From Micropterus salmoides (taxonomy: Eukaryota; Chordata; Actinopteri; Centrarchiformes; Centrarchidae): a stretch of DNA of 64,000 bases. Below the pieces are notes generated by a model, which was given only the letters and a program-made list of their open reading frames with translations, did no database searches and was not told the DNA's origin. The stretch is taken from NCBI RefSeq assembly GCF_014851395.1, contig NW_024040040.1, forward strand, positions 22,549,000 through 22,612,999, read 5' to 3'. Of the stretch, positions 56,262 through 64,000 are shown in pieces (the first letter of the stretch is position 1; the number at the start of each line of letters is the position of its first letter). The position numbers were made by a program, and so were the translations under genes.

Positions 56262-57590
56262 ATCAGTTCTCATCCTCCTCTATCTGTCTGCTGCCTTCGA
56301 CACTGTGAACCATCAGATCCTACTGTCCATTCTCTCATCACTGGGCATCACTGGAACTTCCCTCCACTGGTTTGAGTCCTATCTCACAGGTAGGTCCTTC
56401 AGGGTCGCATGGAGAGGTGAGGTATCCAAAGCACATCAACTGACCACAGGGGTTCCCCAGGGTTCAGTGCTTGGACCGCTCCTCTTCTCCATTTACACCA
56501 CATCACTGGGACCCATCATACAGGCACATGGTTTCTCATATCATTGCTATGCTGATGACACCCAGCTCTACCTCTCATTTCAACCAGATGATCCCACGGT
56601 AGCTGCACGAATCTCAAGCTGTCTGGCTGACATCTCGGCATGGATGAAGGAACATCACCTGCAGCTCAACCTGACAAAGACTGAGCTACTCGTCCTCCCT
56701 GCCAACCCGTCTCTAGAGCACCACTTAACTATCCAGCTAGATTCTTCCTCAATCACCCCATCAAGGTCGGTCAGAAATCTGGGAGTAACCTTTGATGACC
56801 AGCTGACCTTTACAGACCACATTACAAAGACAGCTCGATCATGCAGGTTTGAAATGCACAACATCAGGAAGATCAGGCCTTTCCTAACTGAGCAGGCAAC
56901 ACAACTTCTTGTCCAGGCCCTGGTTATTTCTAGGCTTGATTACTGCAATGCTCTTCTGGCTGTACTTCCATCTTGTGCAGCTAAACATCTACAAATGATC
57001 TGGAATGCTGCAGCTCGTCTTGTCTTCAACGAGCCCAAAAGGGCCCACGTCACTCCTCTGTTCATCTCTCTGCACTGGCTGCCACTCTCTGCTCACATCA
57101 AATTCAAGGCCTTGACACTTGCTTACAGATCGACCACTGTCTCAGCTCCCTCTTACTTTCACTCGCTCCTACGAGTCTACACCCCCACCAGAAGCCTACG
57201 ATCGATCAATGAGCGACGGCTTGTGGTACCATCACAAAGAGCCACAAAATCACTCTCTAGAACATTCTCATTCACAGTTCCATGCTGGTGGAATGATCTG
57301 CCCACCCTCATCCGGAATGCAGAATCCCTGACAGCATTCAAAAGACAACTGAAAACTCATCTCTTCCGAAAGCACTTAACATAAAAAATAAAATAAAAAT
57401 AAAAATCCTTTAAATCCTCACTTGCCTAGTTTATGCTACTCTGAGCAATGTTTGAACTTTGTATTTTGAGCACTTCTTGTGTTGTTATTGCCTCCTCACG
57501 ATAACTTGTTTGGTTTAGACCTCAGATGTAAGTCGCTTTGGATAAAAGTGTCTGCTAAATGACTAAATGTAAAATGTAAATGTAAAATGT
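56262..57590 (+). mobile_element. 5'-truncated L2/CR1-type LINE with intact RT C-terminal half
   Basis: The frame is open to the stop at 57382-57384. It contains LYLSAAFDTVNHQILL, GVPQGSVLGPLLFSIY and YADDTQLYL (YADD at 56548-56559), then the C-terminal region (SRLDYCNALL, LHWLPLSAHIKFK, HLFRKHLT). The 3' end has GTCGCTTTGGATAAAAGTG and a TGTAAAA repeat tail, as in fish L2-type LINEs and SINEs that borrow their tail. Endonuclease and ORF1 are missing through 5' truncation. The first ~34 codons of the long ORF (56158-56261) are flanking DNA. Different subfamily from the L2 at 18.9-24.0 kb. Confidence 0.88.
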
Positions 57591-57599
57591 ATGGAGAAT

Positions 57600-57910
57600 A
57601 AAGATGGATCAGACCACATTCTTTATGCTTGCCTGGAGAGACTGGTTTCTATTCTTCTCCACAACCTTCATGACAGTCATATTAAAATGCTCTGTAATGC
57701 AGCCTTGTGTAACATTAAACCCTCTGATTCACTGTGAGTGTTTGCTCTAAATGATAACACCCACTTTCAACACGGGCCTTCCAGCCAAAGGTATTGTCCA
57801 TATACACCCCAAGGTGCCTGTAGGAGCAGAGCTGATGGATTGGTTCATCATTTATGACTTCTAATACCTTCTGACCCATGTCAAGACCCTTTCATCAACT
57901 TGTGAAATGG
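57600..57910 (-). pseudogene. LINE RT C-terminal fragment (Rex1-like)
   Basis: The minus strand reads YRHLGVYMDNTFGW (about 57830-57790), the typical block after RT in Rex1/Babar-like LINEs. Less certain text downstream (57720-57600) is interrupted by stops. Small and dead. Confidence 0.45.
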
Positions 57911-58960
57911 TTGAATGAGATATGCGAGTTGTGTCTGTATGCTGTAAGCCGAGGAAGAAGTGTGCCAAAAATGCCAAAACACATGTTGTATACTGTATGT
58001 ATACTAACCATAAATTGAAATTTCAAAAAAGTTTAAATTTTAAAACTACTAATAATGCAGTGTGATTTTAAATCAAAGTCCCACCCATAAATATGCTCTC
58101 GTGTTTTTTCCCCTTTAGTCTCTGCTATTAACATTTATCAACCACAAAATTTTAAAACCAACCACAAAATTGCTTTTTTAAATAACTATGCATGGAAAAT
58201 AAAAATAAAAAATGCTTCTCTTTTTATAGTTTTATTTTTTTGTTTTTCACAACAGTACAACAAATCCAAATTAATCAAACAAGCCATTAGGCTGTATTTT
58301 TAAACACTCAACTGTAGTTTTTTTTTTTTATATATAGTATATAAGGCAAATCAAAGTGCTTAGGTCAGGAAATGTAGTTATTAAAGCAAGTCTTGAAGTA
58401 ATTCAACGACACTTCCCAATTAAACATCCAAATTCCGAAAAATTGGTTTGTGTGTGTATATAATAACCTCTATAGTGTCTATAATTAAGTCACATTTTCA
58501 AGTTTTGGGCCAGTTTTTGCATTTGTTGAACCTCTATGTACCTTCACTGCACATGAGAAGCAGCTGAATAAGTCCTGTCAAGGATGCTTTCAGAGACCAT
58601 CTGTAGCAGGTGAGTTGATGCAAGAGTCCAAATTCAGAAATAAATGGGGTTGTGTGTCCATGTAAAACTGTCAGAAAACTCAGATTTGCCACAGCAGATG
58701 ACATCAGTGGAATTATGTTTATTATTATTAGTAAAATACACATATTTACACCTTCCTGTAAACTTTTCTGCACATAGTTTTGTTCTACCATAAACAGAAG
58801 AGGACTATTCGAAAAACAGTTTCTTAAATTAATTTCAGTTTGTATAACTACATTCATTATTATTGTTGTAATGTAACATGTAGATATGATAATTACTATT
58901 ATTCAAGCATATCTGACTTACAAACAGTGTTTCCTCTTTGTTGATTTGACCGTGGTGGCC
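57911..58960. other. Intergenic, no gene recognised
   Basis: AT-rich, with poly-T and TATATA tracts near 58320. A 107-codon minus ORF (58857-58534) has no recognisable motif. Confidence 0.5.
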
Positions 58961-59678
58961 TGTTACGTCCCAAGGTCTAGGGGTGTCCTGGATGTAACAT
59001 AAATGTGTGGCCTCCCACTCTTCCCATTCCCAAACAAGGCCAGCACACAACAAATACAATTTAGCAGTTTTTATTATACATCGGAGATGAGCAGTGCCCA
59101 AAACAACAACCAAAACACTAAGAAAAAACCTAAATCTTTCCTAAACCCAAAACCAAAAGGTAAAGAAAAGACAAAGCTCTAAAACTAGGCTTCTAAGTCC
59201 AAAAACAGGAGAAAACGGTGCAAACAAAAGAAAGGGCTTCTCACTCCTACTCACTGCTAGTAGCTGACACAATATAGCTACAACAAAGGAAATTGCTTCA
59301 TAGCAACAAAAATGGCAAAGCCAACAAAACCAGGCTGTCATAAGACAATCAGAAGGACTACGATACTACTTACAATCTAAGTTGAATATAGTCACAACCG
59401 TTCACTATGTACAATAAACACAGACATAACACACAGTCCTCAGGCAGGTTGGGAATGGCAGAGAGAGGGGCAGAGTTCCTGTCAGTAGGGCTTAAGATGG
59501 CTGCTGTCATCCAGATGCCCAATCAGGAGGCTCCAATCAGCTCAACCAGACCAATCCAGTGTGTCCACCTGTTCTCCAGTACCTGCATACACTCACACAC
59601 ACACTCTAATGGAGGAGAACAGCTGACAGTGCCAGGAGAGATAAACAAACAACAAAATATGACCCCAGGGTCATAACA
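58961..59678 (-). repeat. Gypsy-type LTR with adjoining polypurine tract
   Basis: 718 bp with ends TGTTACG...CATAACA (minus strand begins TGTTATGACCCTGGGGTC). On the minus strand the DNA just upstream is GTGGGGGGCC (59688-59679), a good polypurine tract, so this is the 3' LTR. AATAAA lies near 59075-59070 on that strand. Only ~30 bp of internal region remains before the next element. TGTTATGACCC starts are typical of vertebrate Ty3/Gypsy LTRs. Confidence 0.75.
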
Positions 59679-59719
59679 GGCCCCCCACAGCAACATTTCG
59701 AGATGGTTCTCACTGCGGA

Positions 59720-59901
59720 ACATGAAATCCATGGGGAGGAGTCGGATCCAGATCCAACTCCTCCCACCTTACATACACCTAAACCTACCCAACTCCGCCC
59801 CCTGATCCCTAAACCCCACCCCTAATCCCTAAACCCAACCCTAATCCTACCCATCTCCACCCCTTGGATCTTGATCCGACTCCTCCCCGTGGATCTCATG
59901 T
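59720..59901. mobile_element. Palindromic MITE with telomere-like centre
   Basis: About 182 bp. The left arm ACATGAAATCCATGGGGAGG and the inverse of the right arm (ACATGAGATCCACGGGGAGG) match, and pairing continues through AGTCGGATC. The centre has CCCTAAACCC, CCCTAATCC and CCTAATCC words. ACTGC occurs just outside both ends (59712-59716 and 59902-59906), a possible 5-bp target duplication. No coding capacity. Confidence 0.7.
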
Positions 59902-60149
59902 ACTGCATTGAGGTGCTACTGAACATTTCTGCCCCCCACGGTATCAGAAATAGGGCGATTATAGTGTCGATTTCACTGAATATGATCAAAAAAAATTTGC
60001 CGACGGCAGCTTTAACTGGTGATTTTTTTGGACCTGCCCCCACTACTAAAAACAAACAAACAAAGGAAACACTGACAAATAAAAGAAATCGAACCAAAAG
60101 TGAATAACTGGTCATTTATCACTTCGAGAGCTCCTCAAACTGACAGTCC

Positions 60150-63100
60150 TCAATCTGACAGTTCAGAATCACTGTCGTATCCATCCCAATCATTCTGGAA
60201 GTCCATACTTGTTCCAGTCAAAACTTGAGCATAGCAGTCTCTTGCATGCTTCATCATTCTGGTGACTTCTTGCTTCTTTCTCAAAGTTAAGCTGAGGAAA
60301 CCCTTGATCCCTTCTTCATTTAGAGCCCACAGCTCACCTTATGGGAGTAAAACAAAAAATTATCAGAAAAAAAATTACAATGTAGAGTATAGTATTACAA
60401 CACATTACTTAAATACGTACTTTGCAATGCCTCACTGGAAAGCTGGGATGACATGAGTGTGTCTGCACGAGTGGAGAGAGATTTCCAATGCTTTGCCATC
60501 TCAGAAAGAACAATCCTCCTCCTCAAGTCTCCTTATTGCCATCACAACATCAAACGCCTTCCTCTTGATTTTCAAATCTACAGCGTCTGGGATACAGTTG
60601 TGGAAAATAAGTAAATTGTAAGTATGATTATTTTTCAAATAATATTTGAGATAATCTGGGATAAGGCATAATTGGTTTTGTGCTACTATGTGAATCAAAC
60701 AAAACTGTCAACAGATTTGTGTACATACCACCATGTGAAAGTTGCCATGGCCAAACTGTCTCGTCAGAGAGAATGATGTCAAAGACGATTCTTTCTGTAT
60801 CTGGGACCATACTGTTGTATTTTTCAACGACAGAGCTAAGAATGGCCTTCTCCTCTCTGATTTTGCGCCGAATCTGGGCCCGACCTTTGCTGCCATCGGT
60901 GTCTTTGTAAAGGCGCTGGGACCTTCTTTTAATGCTGGCCACCAGCACCTCCATTCTACTGGTCACCGCGTCAAGATCGGCATTCTTTTGGGATGTTGTT
61001 GCTGAGAAGAAAAGAAGTGTAAACATTTCACTTACATTTTCATGGCAGTAACTGAAACGAGCTAAGTCTCAGTGTAACACAGAACACCACAGGGAAGTCA
61101 TAAGGATTACCTTAACCTCTTTGCTGCTTTTTTTTTCCTTATAAAAAAAAGCTCCTGGAGGAAGGACAGGTGAGTCTCAATATTCATTTCATATTTATTA
61201 GCGTGTATAGGAAGTATGTAACAGGGTACCAAAGAAAATGACAACGTAGCCAAGATGGGATCCGCTAACTGCAAGAAATGTCGGAAACACTTTATTTTAC
61301 GGTGTCCTTGTTACATATGTTACATGAACTTAAAATAGTAATAACAATAAATTATGCATAATTACATGTAACTAACCCTCAACCAAATCCTAATCCTACC
61401 CTAATCCTATAGTAAGTCCATGTAGTTAATTAATATTACTCCGTATTTAAATGTATAATTACACTCTAAGAAGGACACCTTAAAATAAAGTGTTGAATGT
61501 CACCGAAATGTCCAATGTTCCAACTTTTGGACTGTGCACCATTCAGGTACTTTCAGGGCACTTTGTTTTGACATGATTTCCAGTGTGCATGCACTACATA
61601 CTAAAATTTGGCATTTTAACTGCACAAGTAAATGACCAAGAAAACAGTGTATGTATGGTTTCATTTTGAAACAGTAATTACTTGCAGAAGCATGTCTCCC
61701 ATTATTCTGCAGAACTGAGACATTGAAATAATAGTATAACTATCACCTTCTGCCCACTCCTTAATATCAGTGACCCAGCCCTCAACTTCAACCTGTGTCA
61801 CTGCCAGCTGGATTTTCATGCTTTCCAGATTCTGAAGTTGGCTTTCCAGGCGTTTTGCGGCCTTCAAATAACAAAAAAAGGAAATGAAATAAAAATGTTA
61901 TACCTACAAAAATATACAATAGAAGGTATTTACAATATAAGAAAATAACAATACTCATACCTACCTTCTGATATCGGCAGGCAAGTGAAGCAACCAAGTT
62001 ATTAAACTTTTGCTGATTCCAGCGCATGGCCATCAGTGTAAGCATGTCTGTACGTCCTGTAAAAAAGAAAAAAAATACACTAATCTGTGTTGTACCACAT
62101 GTCCCTCACTGGCTACAATTTTCTTGTAACACTTTCAATCTAAGTAGTGCAGTGTGTGGTTACCTTACCTGCTTTGGACATGTGCTTTGTGGTCACAGCA
62201 ATCCTAGAGAGGAAGGCGTTACACTGCTCAACCTCCTCCCCAAGTGTCAATCCGGCCCCTTGCTGGTAAGCTCCACTCCATTTAACCTATTGAAGAAAAT
62301 ACTTTAAAGCTGCCAACATACCTTTGCAGGTGTTTAGGGACGGTTAATGACATGGTAATGTTTTCTTACCTCGCATTTAAAATCATGGGCTTTGGCATGA
62401 AACACTGAGAGGAATGGTTTCATGCTCAGAAGGTGCTGGAGCTCCGGGCAGCTTTTTGTCACTTTGTTGAGGTAGGGCCAGTACTTGCAGGTTACATCCA
62501 TGGCAAAAAAGCTTATTGACTTATTTGCCAGCTTGTTCTGCAGGTAGAGGGGATAAGCATATATTTCTCCCCTGAACATGTTGAGAGTGCCGAGAAAAAC
62601 TCCATGTCGACAGACCGCAAGCTCAAGTCCCTCCTCATCAATTTTACTAGAGGATCTCTGAGAAGTTTCCCTGGCAGCTGACCACTCCCCTCCACAGACA
62701 CCTCTTCCAGAGACCTACAACATGGAAAAAGGTTGATATAAATAGTCAGGACTCACCCAAACAATGTCAACTGTAAAATGTTATTGGTCGTGTTTTTAGA
62801 AATATTATACAACAAGTTTACATGGTTGGTGTTGGAATGAATGTAATCCACAAATCTTTCTACTTCATCATCTTTTGCAATGAAGATGCCATCAAATAAG
62901 GCCTGTTCTTCAGATCTAATTGAAAGAAAGGTACACATTGACCTTCAATATGACACTGCAAAGGTTACTTTAACAACACTGCAAATCACACACATTTTGT
63001 AAGTACCTTGCTGCGTTCTTAAAGCGGTAGTGCTTGCGATTTCCGTCCACAGAAACAGCAAGCATGTCTGGGGTGCGTGCATGCAGGACAGATAAAATGC

Positions 63101-63189
63101 TCCTCCCTGCAGATCTTATCCACTTCAAATCTAACAGCCTCCCACTCCAAAAAGCTTTTTCTGAAGCTGTCTGCTGTGATCTTCCCAGT
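60150..63189 (-). pseudogene. KDZ-type transposase, nine exons, N-terminus missing, two frameshifts
   Basis: Exons in reading order: 63189-63007, 62915-62822, 62714-62370, 62286-62169, 62056-61965, 61861-61747, 61001-60729, 60586-60421 and 60337-60150 (stop 60152-60150), all with GT-AG borders. Landmarks of fish KDZ transposases include SFLEWEAVRFEVDKIC, VCGGEWSAARETSQ, GLELAVCRHGVFLGTLNMFR, AMDVTCKYWPYLNKV, PFLSVFHAKAH, EEVEQCNAFLSRIAVTTKHM, WVTDIKEWAE and IRRKIREEKAIL. The Asp of DVTCKYWPY and Glu of GEEVEQ probably belong to the catalytic acidic set. Phase arithmetic shows a 4-bp duplication (GCAC, near 63073-63080) and a 1-nt shift near 60520. About 525 residues remain; upstream exons would lie beyond 63.2 kb and were not found in the window. 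It is spliced like a host gene but broken. Confidence 0.85.
61286..61494. mobile_element. MITE in a KDZ intron
   Basis: 209 bp with inverted ends AACACTTTATTTTACGGTGT and AACACTTTATTTTAAGGTGT (right end read in reverse complement). It lies in the intron 61002-61746. The centre has CCTAATCCTACCCTAATCC-like words, as in the MITE at 59720. Confidence 0.75.
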
Positions 63190-64000
63190 CTGTTTCAGAA
63201 CAGTAAAACATGTCAACATAATTCACAGTTAAGTTAACTAAAGTTAATAAGGTCAAAGGTGACACCAAATCCTCCTGCATCGAGCCTCCACAGGCAGTTG
63301 CTCAGCCCAGTGGATCTTTGGAAATCTTTTGGCTCTTTGTATGTCACGGACAAAAAACATCACGACCAAAGTCCCCCCCAAAAAAGACCACAGCAAACTC
63401 GACTCCCACAGCAAACTTAACCAATGTCTTTATGGACCTATTTGTTTTTTTTCTGAATGCAAACTGCATGACTAGGATGTGACATCACTACTTGATCTTA
63501 TACACAGGTCTAATGTTTTGAGTGATTGAGTTGATAAATTGCTCCAATACCCGCGGGAGCGGGACTAAAACACATTATTGCGGAACGGGACAGAATATTG
63601 TGGGAACGGGGGGGCACAGGACTGAAAATCCTGCCCAGCGCAGACCACTATAGGGAACGTTTGAATAGAAATAGATCAGGACACATTTACAAAGCCAATA
63701 GCACTGCCTTGTTTTTTTTCTATTCAAATAGGACAATGAAAAGTGGCAGGAAGCGAGTGGGAGAGCCCTATGGGGTGGAATCAGGTTAAAGTCCAACCCA
63801 GGTCCCTATGGGCACTTTGCCCAGAATGTGATATGGACGCTAAAGCCACTTGATCTGGAATGTTCCCTTAAATTCATTTTATTCTTACCATTCATTGTAA
63901 CCACAGCAACAACTTTTCCTGTGTTGACACTCAACGATCCCGGAGAACAACTACATATTTTTTTGGGAATCTCCAACGGCACAATACACACTGAAAGACA
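63190..64000. other. No gene recognised
   Basis: Expected upstream KDZ exons could not be identified. 63550-63660 has CCCGCGGGAGCGGGAC and GGAACGGGGGGGC words similar to ends of fish hAT elements, but no boundaries are clear. Confidence 0.45.

Noticed and set aside
1..64000. Bacterial-type defence systems, CRISPR arrays, operons
   Set aside because: The regular 467-bp repeats are far too long for CRISPR. Introns, LINEs and LTR elements show the DNA is eukaryotic.

Overview
The window is eukaryotic and almost certainly from a teleost fish. It is built from fish-type mobile DNA: an L2-clade LINE with a GAATT-repeat tail, a tRNA-Arg-primed endogenous retrovirus, hAT and Tc1/mariner relics, a spliced KDZ-type transposase, and repeats of the GGGCCCGAGCAC family. 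The true genes have GT-AG introns. There are no operons, rRNA or tRNA genes, or CRISPR arrays. All calls come from reading the sequence by hand; family names rest on recognised motifs, not on a database search.

Layout. 1-317: end of a retroelement gag/protease on the minus strand. 318-3057: AT-rich DNA with no gene recognised. 3058-16343: left megarepeat array, a head-to-tail series of composite units (A-D). Each unit has a GGGCCCGAGCAC head, a variable number of 467-bp tandem monomers, an AT-rich inverted-repeat insert, a promoter-like block and a GC-rich tail ending in GCAGCTTTAA. 16344-17345: a 66-bp minisatellite followed by a LINE 5' ORF with a degenerate 2A-like motif. 17346-30212: a minus-strand endogenous retrovirus (gag, RT, RNase H, start of integrase, duplicated LTR/leader), split at its YVDD box by a nearly full-length L2 element (18902-24030) with matching target-site duplications. 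30213-33053: microsatellites, duplicated non-coding segments and a small RT fragment. 33054-46875: right megarepeat array, with one inverted unit (R1) facing three direct units (R2-R4).

46926-50885: a six-exon DUF4806-domain gene carrying an 11-bp duplication that breaks its frame. 51.6-52.0 kb: a minisatellite. 52487-54015: three exons of a small Cys-rich zinc-ribbon-like protein, with a mariner relic in one intron. 56.26-57.59 kb: a 5'-truncated LINE. 58961-59678: a Gypsy-type LTR. 60150-63189: nine exons of a KDZ transposase on the minus strand with two frameshifts.

The observation I rate highest is that the 467-bp monomers carry 20 copies of a near-consensus CTCF motif, beside YY1-like and ETS-like motifs. 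The motif points one way in 18 copies and the other way in the two copies of the inverted unit. This resembles the design of mammalian macrosatellites such as DXZ4. Second is the trio of DUF4806 gene, Cys-rich gene and convergent KDZ transposase, which may be parts of one large DNA transposon.
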